A stretch of 64,000 nucleotides of DNA, from positions 1 through 64,000 of the forward strand of contig JAZKDE010000074.1 in NCBI GenBank assembly GCA_040387735.1. The letters are read 5' to 3'. Below, piece by piece: positions 54,390-63,582 of the stretch. Position numbers and translations under genes: made by a program. The notes under the pieces are model-generated. The model was not told where the DNA came from, searched no databases, and saw only the letters and a list, made by a program, of their open reading frames with translations. Source of the DNA: Arcicella sp040387735 (GTDB taxonomy: Bacteria > Bacteroidota > Bacteroidia > Cytophagales > Spirosomataceae). How positions within the stretch are numbered: the first letter of the stretch is position 1; every line of letters begins with the position of its first letter.

Positions 54390-56468
54390 ATGAAAAATCT
54401 CATATTGATTCTCTTTTTTGCAATTACTACTTCATCAACAAATCAACTATTTTCTCAGAACAATACGCTTAAAATTACCAATGTTAAACGTCCAGATAAC
54501 AAACAATTAAATAAATTTTACCCGAGTAATAAGTTGCCTTTGGCTCCACTTTCACTGATAAAATTACCTGTTGGAAGTATAAAACCGCAAGGTTGGATTT
54601 TGAAATATCTTGAACTTCAAAGAGATGGCTTAACGGGACAACTCGGAGAAATTAGTGCGTGGTTGGACAAGTCCAATAATGCGTGGTACAGTACTGAGGG
54701 CAAAGGAGATTATGGTTGGGAAGAAGTACCTTACTGGTTAAAAGGTTACGGAAATTTGGGTTACATTTTAAAAGATGACAAAATAATTGCTGAAACTAAA
54801 TTGTGGCTCAATAAAGTTTTTGACAGCCAAAGGTCAAACGGATATTTTGGGCCAAGTATTACCGAAGCGGATATTCAACGAAACAAGAATTTGACGCAAG
54901 ATTTATGGCCTAATATGTTGATTTTATGGACGATGCAGTCGTATTATGAGTTTAGTAATGATGCCCGTGTGCTTCTATTTATGACCAATTATTTTAAATG
55001 GCAACTTACAGTACCAGACGATAAATTATTAGAAATCTATTGGGAAAACAGCCGTGGAGGAGATAATTTACTCAGTATTTATTGGCTTTATAATCGAACG
55101 GGAGAAAAATGGTTACTTGACCTTGCCACGAAAATTCATAAAAATACCGCTAACTGGCAACAAAAAGATAATTTACCCAATTGGCATAATGTCAATATTG
55201 CTCAGTGTTTTAGAGAACCCGCAACCTACTTTATGCAGTCGAAAGACAGTAGTTCTTTAAAAGCAACTTACGATGATTTTTACCTCATTCGTAATCTTTA
55301 CGGTCAAGTACCAGGCGGAATGTTTGGTTCGGATGAAAACAGCCGAAAAGGTTACGACGACCCTCGACAAGCTGTTGAAACTTGCGGTATGGTAGAACAA
55401 ATGGCTTCGGATGAAATTTTGATGAGCATTACCGCCGACCCAATGTGGGCGGATAATTGTGAAAATGTAGCATTTAATACCTATCCAGCCGCTGTGATGC
55501 CTGATTTTAAAGCACTTCGATACCTCACAGCCCCGAATATGGTAGTGAGCGATAGCCGAAATCACGCTCCAGGAATAGATAATTCGGGTCCCTTTTTAAT
55601 GATGAATCCTTTCAGCAGTCGTTGTTGTCAGCATAATCACGCACAAGGTTGGCCGTATTATTCCGAATATTTATGGATGGCAACACCTGATAATGGGGTG
55701 GCGGCAACTATGTACAATAGTAGCGAAGTAACAGTCAAGGTAGGGAATAAAAACAACCTTGTTACTTTGAAACAGATAACTAATTATCCCTTTGACGAGC
55801 TAATCAAAATAGAGGTAAATACAACAAGCAATGTGATTTTTCCGCTGTATCTACGAATTCCGAATTGGAGTAAAACGGTAAATGTGAGCGTAAATGGAAT
55901 CGCTCAAGCAGTCAATTTTGAATCAGGTTCTTACGTGAAAATTGAGAAAGAGTGGAAGCAAGGCGATTTAGTAGAATTGGAATTACCAATGCAGCTTAAA
56001 AAAAATACGTGGGAAAGGAATAAAAATAGTGTTAGTATCAATTTCGGACCACTTACTTTTTCTTTGAAAATTGAGGAATCATACAAAGAAATGGATAGTA
56101 AAAAATCAGCAATTGGTGATTCAAAGTGGCAACCAAATGCCGACCAATCAAAGTGGAAATCTTACGAAATTTATCCCCTCAGTATGTGGAATTATGGGCT
56201 AAGTCTAAATAATCAGCCATTAGAAAGCCAATTTGAAGTTATCAAAAAAGCTTGGCCTACCAATAATTTTCCTTTTACCCAAGAATCAGTACCAATCTTC
56301 CTGAAAACGAAAGGAAAGATTATTCCAGAATGGATTTTGGATAAAAATGGTTTATGTGATTTATTACCTCAAAGCCCCGTTGAGGTTTCAAGCAAAGAAC
56401 AAGATATTGAACTTATTCCGATGGGAGCGGCAAGATTGAGAATTTCATCATTCCCCGTGGTGAAATAA
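54390..56468 (+). CDS. GH127-type beta-L-arabinofuranosidase (DUF1680 family)
   Basis: 692 residues with a signal peptide (MKNLILILFFAITTSSTNQLFS has the charged start and hydrophobic core; cleavage near FSQ). An (alpha/alpha)6 catalytic domain (about 45-430) is followed by beta-sandwich domains. The unusual Zn-Cys active site of GH127/146 is complete: E330 and C332 in VETCGMVEQ, C412 and C413 in SSRCCQHNHAQGWP, with spacings close to those of HypBA1 (E338, C340, C417, C418). A Cys acts as nucleophile in this family. It should release L-arabinofuranose from plant glycans or glycoproteins; the exact linkage is not predictable. It lies 101 bp after the DUF4965 gene in the same direction. Confidence 0.88.
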   Translation: MKNLILILFFAITTSSTNQLFSQNNTLKITNVKRPDNKQLNKFYPSNKLPLAPLSLIKLPVGSIKPQGWILKYLELQRDGLTGQLGEISAWLDKSNNAWYSTEGKGDYGWEEVPYWLKGYGNLGYILKDDKIIAETKLWLNKVFDSQRSNGYFGPSITEADIQRNKNLTQDLWPNMLILWTMQSYYEFSNDARVLLFMTNYFKWQLTVPDDKLLEIYWENSRGGDNLLSIYWLYNRTGEKWLLDLATKIHKNTANWQQKDNLPNWHNVNIAQCFREPATYFMQSKDSSSLKATYDDFYLIRNLYGQVPGGMFGSDENSRKGYDDPRQAVETCGMVEQMASDEILMSITADPMWADNCENVAFNTYPAAVMPDFKALRYLTAPNMVVSDSRNHAPGIDNSGPFLMMNPFSSRCCQHNHAQGWPYYSEYLWMATPDNGVAATMYNSSEVTVKVGNKNNLVTLKQITNYPFDELIKIEVNTTSNVIFPLYLRIPNWSKTVNVSVNGIAQAVNFESGSYVKIEKEWKQGDLVELELPMQLKKNTWERNKNSVSINFGPLTFSLKIEESYKEMDSKKSAIGDSKWQPNADQSKWKSYEIYPLSMWNYGLSLNNQPLESQFEVIKKAWPTNNFPFTQESVPIFLKTKGKIIPEWILDKNGLCDLLPQSPVEVSSKEQDIELIPMGAARLRISSFPVVK

Positions 56469-56473
56469 AGGGT

Positions 56474-56500
56474 GGAAGTGTGTCATTTTGACACACTTCC
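56474..56500 (+). terminator. Hairpin after the GH127 gene
   Basis: GGAAGTGTGTCA, loop TTT, TGACACACTTCC: a perfect 12-bp stem 5 bp after the stop, followed by AAAATATT rather than a U-tract. It could be a terminator or an mRNA-stabilising 3' end. Confidence 0.65.
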
Positions 56501-57089
56501 AAAATATTAAACATCAAGTGAATGCTGAATAAAATGAAACATTTTGTAGAAATAATGATATAAATTGAATAAAATTCAAAAATATATAACTCTATTTTTG
56601 TTAAAGTATTTAATGTGAATATTATCATAAATAAATGCACCAAAACTATAAATCATGACGATGAATCAGTGTTTTTTTACAAATCCAAGTACGATTCCTT
56701 CATAAGCAATTCAGCGAAATAAAACTTCAGTATTCTCTTAACACACTAATTCATGCCGAAGATAGATGGAAGGCCTGTGTCAATATTTCATTTATTATTT
56801 TATGTATTGCCAAAATAAAAGTCTTCACAAAATGAAATGATTTTCTAAGTGCGGATGAGAAAAGTACATCTAAATGACAAAATAGGGAAATCAAAATTGA
56901 GATTATAATACCAATAAAAACTTAAACTTATAAGTAGCTTTTTTATTTAAAACCTCTTAATCCGAATGTATTGAACCTCTTTAACCTTTCTATTTCAGCT
57001 CTGATTTAAAATTAGAAATCAACATAGAAAGATTAAATAGGTTCATTGAGAACTTTACCAATTTTATCATTTTTTAACTCAATATTTTT
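56501..57089 (+). promoter_or_regulatory. susC upstream region with -7 element and long inverted repeat
   Basis: 589 bp, AT-rich, no gene. TATTTTTG (56593-56600) is a full -7 match. At 56973-56993 and 57024-57044 two 21-bp arms form an inverted repeat with only two mismatches (arms begin GAACCTCTTTAACC and end TTAAATAGGTTC) around a 30-nt spacer that contains the smaller repeat GATTT / AAATC. The structure ends 45 bp before the susC start and would fold in the leader RNA. It could be a protein operator or a post-transcriptional switch for susC/susD. Confidence 0.5.
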
Positions 57090-60000
57090 ATGAAAAATAA
57101 ACATTTACGACAAAGTATGTTTTTGTTACTTGCCCTTTTGAGCTTTGGTGCGTTTGCTCAAAATAGAAAAGTTACAGGAAAAATTACTGACAAACCATCT
57201 GGACAGGGCATTCCTGGGGCTTCAATAGTTATTAAAGGAAGTAGTACAGGTACAACCACCAACGCCAATGGGGAATTTTCGGTTGCTGTAAAAGACGATA
57301 ATGCTATTTTGATGATTTCATCAGTAGGATTTCAATCTCAAGAAATTAAGGTGGGTAGCCAATCAGATATCAGAGTAACATTGTCTGAGGATGTGGCAAA
57401 TTTATCCGAAGTAATTGTAACTGGTTATGGCACACAATCTAAACGAGATATTACGGGTGCCGTTGCCACCATTCAAGCAAAAGATTTGCAATCTGTTCCA
57501 GCTACAACTTTTGCACAAATGATGCAAGGTCGTGCTTCTGGATTAAGCGTTGTGAACGATGCCACGCCTGGGGGGGAAGCGACCGTGAGGATTCGTGGAT
57601 TCGGAACGATTGGTAACAACGACCCGCTGTACGTGATTGACGGTGTGCCAACGGAAAGTCAAGGAAACTTGAACCCAATGGATATCGAGACAATTCAAAT
57701 TCTGAAAGACGCTTCATCAGCATCAATTTATGGTTCAAGAGCTGCCAACGGGGTAGTTATTATCACCACAAAAAAAGGAAAACCAGGCGAAGTTAAAGTT
57801 TCTTTTTCAACGTATCAAGGTTCGCAAACAACAGCCGAGAATGTACAAGCGTTAAATGCAAAAGAGTTAGGACAGTATTTGTATTTAGCGGATAAATATG
57901 CAGGTAAAACGCCTTCACACGGACAATATACTTTTGGAGCAAACGGTGAAGTAACAATTCCTGACTATGTTTTTCCAAGTGCAGGTAAAGAAGGAACGGC
58001 GGCGGTTGACCCTAAATTATATTCTTTGACGCCAAGTAATATTTATGCAATTACAAAAGCGGCAGATACAAATTGGTGGAGTGAATTAACTCGTACAGCA
58101 CCCATCAGAAATTACCAATTATCGGCAACGGGCGGTTCTGAAAATGGTCGCTTTGCGTTGTCATTGGGTTATTTTAACCAAGAATCAGTGGTGAAATTTG
58201 TGGGCTATGAGCGTTATACGCTTCGGGCAAATACGGAATTTACTGCCATGAAAAAACGCCTTCACGTAGGTGAAAACTTCTCGGCATCTTTGGATAATCG
58301 TAAAGGTGGTTTTGGTAATAATGATGAACAAAATGCTGTTTCTGGTTCATATAAGCATCATCCGCTTCTTCCAATTTATGATATTGCCGGAAATTTTGCG
58401 GGTAGCCGTGGAGCAAACTTAGGAAATAACTCAAATCCTTACGCTACACTCTATCGTCAGCAGGATAATTTCACGTATCGTTTGCGTGCTTTCGGTAACG
58501 TATATGCCGAATATGATATTCTTCCCGACCTTAAAGTTAAAACCAGTTTTGGAATTGACATTAACACTAACCGTGGACGTTACATCGACCGTGCCAATCC
58601 AGAATATATTGAAGGTAGCTTTAATAACGGTTCCACTTCAACCAATAGTTATTTCTTTGCTTGGACTTGGACAAACACGCTTTCTTACTCAAAAACTTTC
58701 AATAAAGTTCACAAAATTGATGCTTACATAGGTTTGGAAAGTATCAAAGAAACAGGTGAAGCATTCAGAGCCAGTAGAAACGGTTATGCCTTTGAATCTA
58801 ATCCAATCATTAGTTATTTAGATTTAGGAGACCCAACGAAGGTTTCAAATGGCGGTAATATTTTCAGAGATTATACTTTGTATTCTCAATTTGGAAAATT
58901 AAATTATGCTTACAAAGACAAATATTTGTTCCAAGCCATTCTTCGTAATGACCAATCTTCTCGTTTCTTACAAGCCTCTCGTAACGCTGTTTTCCCTGCC
59001 TTCAGTTTAGGTTGGAGACTTTCAGAGGAAGGTTTTATTAAAAATGAACTTCCTGTTATTGATGATTTGAAATTGCGTTTCGGATACGGACAAACGGGTA
59101 ATCAAAAAATTGGTGATTATAATGCCTATACAACCTACCGTGCGGATATTTATCACGCAGGTTATCCAATTGACGGTTCATCAAGTAGCCCAAAAATTGG
59201 TTATGATACACAGGCTTATGGTAATCCTAAAGCGAAATGGGAAACCACTACTTCTTCAAACGTTGGGATAGATGCTTCTTTATTTAAAAGTAAACTTGCC
59301 GTAGAAATTGATGTGTGGAACCGTAAAACATCGGATATGTTATTCACAATTCCGAATACATTTACGGCGGGTGATGCCAGCGCAGCGGCGTTCAACGTTG
59401 GAGCCATGACCAATAAAGGGGTTGATGTTGGTTTAAATTATCGTAATTCAACTGCGGGTGGTATTCGTTACAGCGTGGGAGCAAATTATTCAACATATCG
59501 CAATACCGTTGATAAATTAGATGAGAGTCCAAATACAAAATATTTTGGAAATAGCTCTCGTGTTCCTGCCGTTACGTTAACGCAAGCCGGCTTACCAATT
59601 TCTTCTTTCTTTGGCTATAAAGTATTAGGTATTTTCCAATCGGACGAAGAAGCAAAAGCTTGGGCTCCTTATGCGGATGGATACAATAAAGCGGGTAAAT
59701 TCAAAATGGCGGATATTAACGGTGATGGTAAAATTGATGATGCTGACCGTACCGTTATTGGAAACCCTCACCCAGATTTTACTTATGGTTTAAGTATGAG
59801 TTTAGGGTACAAAGCATTTGATTTAACCGTTTTCTGTAATGGAACGCAAGGAAATGATGTATTCAATTATACTCGTTATTTCTCAGATTTCAACACTTTC
59901 CAAGGCAATCGCTCGAAACGTGCTTTGTATGAGGCTTGGCAACCAAGCAATCCAGGAGGTACTGTGCCAATTATGGATGCCAATGACCAAGTGAGTAGCC

Positions 60001-60266
60001 GTCCTTCAAGTTATTTCATTGAAAAAGGCTCTTATTTCAGAATCAAGAATATCCAGTTGACTTATACAATGCCTTCAAAGCTTGCTAATAGCATTGGTTT
60101 TGCTAATGTTCAAGCATACCTTCAAGTTCAAAATTTGGCAACTTTCACCAAATACACGGGCTTAAATCCAGAAATTCAAACAGGAAATGATAATACATTG
60201 AGTTTTGATGGTGGTTATATGCCTGTTTCAAGAACACTGACTGCTGGCTTAAACGTAGGATTCTAA
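57090..60266 (+). CDS. SusC/RagA family TonB-linked outer-membrane transporter
   Basis: 1058 residues. Signal peptide (MFLLLALLSFGAFAQ), an N-terminal carboxypeptidase-regulatory-like domain (about 28-105; VTGKITDKPSGQGIPGASIV), the TonB-box/plug start LSEVIVTGYGTQSKRDITGA (about 114-133), plug domain (about 130-235; PLYVIDGVPTE, SASIYGSRAANGVVIITTKK) and a 22-strand barrel ending in TLTAGLNVGF. It imports oligosaccharides across the outer membrane with the SusD lid encoded next. Adjacent to GH127, DUF4965 and esterase genes and the split sensor system, so an arabinose-bearing glycan is the likely cargo (inference). No secretin/TonB N-terminal extension is seen. Confidence 0.97.
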   Translation: MKNKHLRQSMFLLLALLSFGAFAQNRKVTGKITDKPSGQGIPGASIVIKGSSTGTTTNANGEFSVAVKDDNAILMISSVGFQSQEIKVGSQSDIRVTLSEDVANLSEVIVTGYGTQSKRDITGAVATIQAKDLQSVPATTFAQMMQGRASGLSVVNDATPGGEATVRIRGFGTIGNNDPLYVIDGVPTESQGNLNPMDIETIQILKDASSASIYGSRAANGVVIITTKKGKPGEVKVSFSTYQGSQTTAENVQALNAKELGQYLYLADKYAGKTPSHGQYTFGANGEVTIPDYVFPSAGKEGTAAVDPKLYSLTPSNIYAITKAADTNWWSELTRTAPIRNYQLSATGGSENGRFALSLGYFNQESVVKFVGYERYTLRANTEFTAMKKRLHVGENFSASLDNRKGGFGNNDEQNAVSGSYKHHPLLPIYDIAGNFAGSRGANLGNNSNPYATLYRQQDNFTYRLRAFGNVYAEYDILPDLKVKTSFGIDINTNRGRYIDRANPEYIEGSFNNGSTSTNSYFFAWTWTNTLSYSKTFNKVHKIDAYIGLESIKETGEAFRASRNGYAFESNPIISYLDLGDPTKVSNGGNIFRDYTLYSQFGKLNYAYKDKYLFQAILRNDQSSRFLQASRNAVFPAFSLGWRLSEEGFIKNELPVIDDLKLRFGYGQTGNQKIGDYNAYTTYRADIYHAGYPIDGSSSSPKIGYDTQAYGNPKAKWETTTSSNVGIDASLFKSKLAVEIDVWNRKTSDMLFTIPNTFTAGDASAAAFNVGAMTNKGVDVGLNYRNSTAGGIRYSVGANYSTYRNTVDKLDESPNTKYFGNSSRVPAVTLTQAGLPISSFFGYKVLGIFQSDEEAKAWAPYADGYNKAGKFKMADINGDGKIDDADRTVIGNPHPDFTYGLSMSLGYKAFDLTVFCNGTQGNDVFNYTRYFSDFNTFQGNRSKRALYEAWQPSNPGGTVPIMDANDQVSSRPSSYFIEKGSYFRIKNIQLTYTMPSKLANSIGFANVQAYLQVQNLATFTKYTGLNPEIQTGNDNTLSFDGGYMPVSRTLTAGLNVGF

Positions 60267-60405
60267 TTTCTGCTCACGAACGATTATTAATAAAATAAGT
60301 AGGTGTTTGATTTTAGGGATTATTGATGCAATTATCTGGTAGTCAATGATTTATGATTGAATCGAACCTTGACTAATTTTCAACGAAAATTTAAAACTCA
60401 TTAAA

Positions 60406-62199
60406 ATGAAAAATAAAATATTAAAATATAGTTTAGCATTTGGATTGACTTGTGGATTAGCAACGGCTTGTACGGATACCTTCCTTACCCGTGATCCTCA
60501 AGGACAATACAGTCCGACTGCTTTACAAACACCCACAGGCGTAGAAGGAATCCTTTTGGGTGCTTACGGAATGTTAGACGGAACAGGTTTAGACGGTCAA
60601 GATTCTTGGAATAATGAAATTCAGAGTTGGGTTTTTGGTGGAATTCCATCCGATGATGCCTACAAAGGAACGGATGCGGGTGACCAACCTGAACAATCAT
60701 TTATTGAAAAATATGACTTCCAGCCAACAAATGGACATATCAAGAACAAATGGAGAGGTTTATTCAAAGGCGTTGCTCGTGCAAATGATGCCTTGAACAG
60801 TTTGAAAGCGGCACAAGGTATCAATGCTGACCGTGCTAAACAAATTGAAGCGGAAGCCAGATTCTTGCGAGGCGTGTTTCATTTTGAAGCCAGAAAAATG
60901 TGGAAAAATATTCCATTTGTGGATGATAAAACGTTTGATTTAAATAATACGGAAAGTACAAAAATACCAAACGATAAAGAAACTTGGCCACTCATTGAAG
61001 CTGATTTTCAAGCAGCAATGGCGGTATTACCCGATAAACAAACCGACGTTGGTCGTCCAACAAAATGGGCAGCCATGGCATTTTTGGCAAAAGCATATAT
61101 GTTTCAAGGTTGGAATATTTCAACGGGAGTTGCAAATACGGCTAAATTACAAGCGGCAAAAGCCTTGTTAGACCAAATTGTAAACAGTGGTAAATTCAAA
61201 TTAACACCTAAGTTTTACAGTAACTTCGATGTGGCAACTCGTAATAATGAAGAGTCTCTTTTTGAGGTTCAATATGCCGTTTCGAGTGCTACTGGAGATG
61301 CTTCTGACCAAGGAATGGGCTTGGCTCACCCTTATGCTTCACCGTGGGGATGTTGTGGATTTTATCAGGCTTCACAAAATTTAGTGAATGCTTACAAAAC
61401 CGATGCCAACGGACTTCCTTTATTAGATACATTCAATGATGTAGATGTAAAAAGTGACCAAGGCGTAAAATTAGACGACCCTTATGAGCCTTCAACGGTT
61501 CCTTTAGATCCACGTCTTGACCATACCGTAGGAAGAAGAGGTATTTTGTATATTGACTTCAAAATCCATAACGTAGATTTTATCCGTGACCAAACGTATG
61601 CAGGCCCTTATTCTCCTAAAAAGCACATTGCTTCAAAAGCATTCACTGCCATTAATGGATGGGGAAATTTATCGGCCAATAACTATCGTATCATTCGCTA
61701 CGGACACATTTTGTTGTGGTTAGCTGAGTGTGAAGTTGAGTTAGGCAATTTGGAAAGAGCCAGAGCCTTAGTAAACCAAATCAGAACGAGAGCGGCAAAT
61801 CCAGAAGGCTTTGTTCAAAAAGCAACGCAAGGTGCTACTCGTGATGACTACAAATTGGTTTTTGATGCAAAAGGAGCGCCAGTACCAGCGGCAAACTATG
61901 TCATTAAAAACTATACGACACCGTGGACAGATGCAGCAACAGCTCGCAAGGCAGTACGTTTTGAAACTCGTTTAGAATTTGCGATGGAAGGACACCGTTT
62001 CTTTGACTTGCAGCGTTGGGGAATTTCAGCGGAGGTATTGAATAAATATACGGCTGTTGAAGGAAATAAAAGAAGTTACTTGAAAGGAATTACTTTTACG
62101 AAAGGTAAAAACGAATTCTATCCAATTCCACAGGAAGCCATCGACCGTTCATCGGTAAATGGAACGCCAACTTTGGTGCAAGATCCTGCTTACAAATAG
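60406..62199 (+). CDS. SusD/RagB family glycan-binding lipoprotein
   Basis: 597 residues. A lipoprotein signal peptide with the lipobox Cys near residue 22 (CGLATACTDTFL) places it on the cell surface as the lid of the SusC barrel. TPR-like helices and the family motifs are clear: RFLRGVFHFEARKMWKNIPFV (about 148-168, aligned with the usual FLRA-Y region), NNYRIIRYGHILLWLAECEVEL (about 425-446) and the C-terminal EFAMEGHRFFDLQRWG and KNEFYPIPQEAIDRS. 139 bp separate it from susC and a strong terminator follows, closing the transcription unit. Confidence 0.97.
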   Translation: MKNKILKYSLAFGLTCGLATACTDTFLTRDPQGQYSPTALQTPTGVEGILLGAYGMLDGTGLDGQDSWNNEIQSWVFGGIPSDDAYKGTDAGDQPEQSFIEKYDFQPTNGHIKNKWRGLFKGVARANDALNSLKAAQGINADRAKQIEAEARFLRGVFHFEARKMWKNIPFVDDKTFDLNNTESTKIPNDKETWPLIEADFQAAMAVLPDKQTDVGRPTKWAAMAFLAKAYMFQGWNISTGVANTAKLQAAKALLDQIVNSGKFKLTPKFYSNFDVATRNNEESLFEVQYAVSSATGDASDQGMGLAHPYASPWGCCGFYQASQNLVNAYKTDANGLPLLDTFNDVDVKSDQGVKLDDPYEPSTVPLDPRLDHTVGRRGILYIDFKIHNVDFIRDQTYAGPYSPKKHIASKAFTAINGWGNLSANNYRIIRYGHILLWLAECEVELGNLERARALVNQIRTRAANPEGFVQKATQGATRDDYKLVFDAKGAPVPAANYVIKNYTTPWTDAATARKAVRFETRLEFAMEGHRFFDLQRWGISAEVLNKYTAVEGNKRSYLKGITFTKGKNEFYPIPQEAIDRSSVNGTPTLVQDPAYK

Positions 62200-62214
62200 G
62201 TATCGTAAAAATTA

Positions 62215-62252
62215 ACAAAAAGAGTTCGGCAGAAATGTCGAACTCTTTTTGT
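62215..62252 (+). terminator. Rho-independent terminator after susD
   Basis: ACAAAAAGAGTTCGGCA pairs with TGTCGAACTCTTTTTGT (17 bp, one G-U) around loop GAAA; the 3' arm supplies the T-run. Confidence 0.9.
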
Positions 62253-62401
62253 TTAACAAGTAAGTAACTGATGATTAAATGTTTAGTAATTTAGTCACCG
62301 TAAAAAAGTATAGTTGACATGAATGTAAATCCTATATTTGAAGGAAATAAATTTAATATCGGTATATTCCTTTAAATTAAACGATACACTTGAAATCTGT
62401 T

Positions 62402-63229
62402 ATGGTAAAAAAAAGCTTATTATTCGTTATAATTATTGGGTTATTCTCCTCTTTTTCACCCTCAAAAATAACTTGGGTGGCTATTGGAGATTCAATTACC
62501 TACTTAAATGACCACGCAAGTGAAACAGGGAATCGGATTACGAAAGGGTATATGACAAGCGTGGTTGAACAACTACCTGAGGTAACATATATCAATCAGG
62601 GGCATAATGGTTGGACTGCTGGAAAAATTGCCGAAAAAATCGAAACGCTTAGTCTGACAAGAGCGGACGTGTATTCAATATTTTTGGGAACAAATGATTG
62701 GTGGGCGGGAAGACCTTTAGGAACATTTGCTGACTATGAAAACAATACGGGCAATACCACTGTAAATGGCTCTTTCCGAATAATTATCGACAAACTGCGT
62801 AGCTTAAATAAGGATGCTAAAATAATTCTGATAACGCCGATGCAACGAGTTGATTTTGTTTACATCGCTAATATGAAAAATAACGCTTACGGTTCATATA
62901 AAGCTAAAAACGGTCAATTTCTCGCTCAATTTGCAGAGGCAATTAATACCATTGGCAAATACGAAAATATCAGCGTGGTTGATTTGTACAACAATAAGCA
63001 TTTGAAAATGAAAAATCTTGTGAAATACAAACGATTAAAAGACCCCCAAAACAGCGTTTACACAAATTATCCGTATCCTGATTTTATCAACATTCCCTTC
63101 AATCCCGAAACGGACGAATACCCGTATCCACCCGAATCAATAAAAATGACTTATGATGGTCTGCATCCTTCCGATAAAGGCTACCAAGTCATTACGAAGG
63201 AATTGGTGAAGATTATGAAGAAATATTAA
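62402..63229 (+). CDS. SGNH/GDSL hydrolase (esterase)
   Basis: 275 residues from ATG 62402 (MVKKSLLFVIIIGLFSSFSPS, signal peptide); an upstream TTG at 62390 is less likely. SGNH blocks are complete: GDSITYL with the nucleophile Ser (about 29-35), the Gly/Asn block GQNG-like region INQGHNGWTAGK, GTNDWW (about 100-105), and DGLHPSDKGY with the Asp-x-x-His pair (about 253-262). It probably removes acetyl or other ester groups from the glycan handled by the locus. It lies after the susD terminator, so it is transcribed on its own or by read-through. Confidence 0.88.
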   Translation: MVKKSLLFVIIIGLFSSFSPSKITWVAIGDSITYLNDHASETGNRITKGYMTSVVEQLPEVTYINQGHNGWTAGKIAEKIETLSLTRADVYSIFLGTNDWWAGRPLGTFADYENNTGNTTVNGSFRIIIDKLRSLNKDAKIILITPMQRVDFVYIANMKNNAYGSYKAKNGQFLAQFAEAINTIGKYENISVVDLYNNKHLKMKNLVKYKRLKDPQNSVYTNYPYPDFINIPFNPETDEYPYPPESIKMTYDGLHPSDKGYQVITKELVKIMKKY

Positions 63230-63276
63230 TGCTACAAATTGGACAAAAACGTTGAACGAAGTAGCTGTTTTTATCG

Positions 63277-63313
63277 AAAAAGCCTCATTAGGAAACTCCT
63301 GATGGGGCTTTTT
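63277..63313 (+). terminator. Rho-independent terminator after the SGNH gene
   Basis: AAAAAGCCTCATTAGGA pairs with TCCTGATGGGGCTTTTT (17 bp, two G-U) around a short loop. It closes the polysaccharide locus. Confidence 0.88.
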
Positions 63314-63582
63314 GGTGAATTTTATTAGTAGCCCATTCTGCAATTTAAAAAAGATTCTTCTGGTAAGATATTTTTTCGGAAAAATGTTACAAACCTTTTG
63401 GGCAGATGAATCACGGTTTGATTGCCATAAAATCCATGCAAATTATGTTAATCAACCTACTTTATGATTTAGGCAATAGTTTTGTTAGCTTACTATTGAT
63501 AAATTTGCCTTTTCATTTTTACAAAGTAAAAACATAAAACTCGCATCTTGAATTAACCCCATTTTTTGATGCCCCATACACG
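63314..63582 (+). promoter_or_regulatory. Intergenic region before the EboA-like gene with candidate -7 element
   Basis: 269 bp, AT-rich. TAGTTTTG (63477-63484) and TAAATTTG (63500-63507) both match the -7 element TAnnTTTG; neither has a convincing -33 partner. No other structure was seen. Confidence 0.4.
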
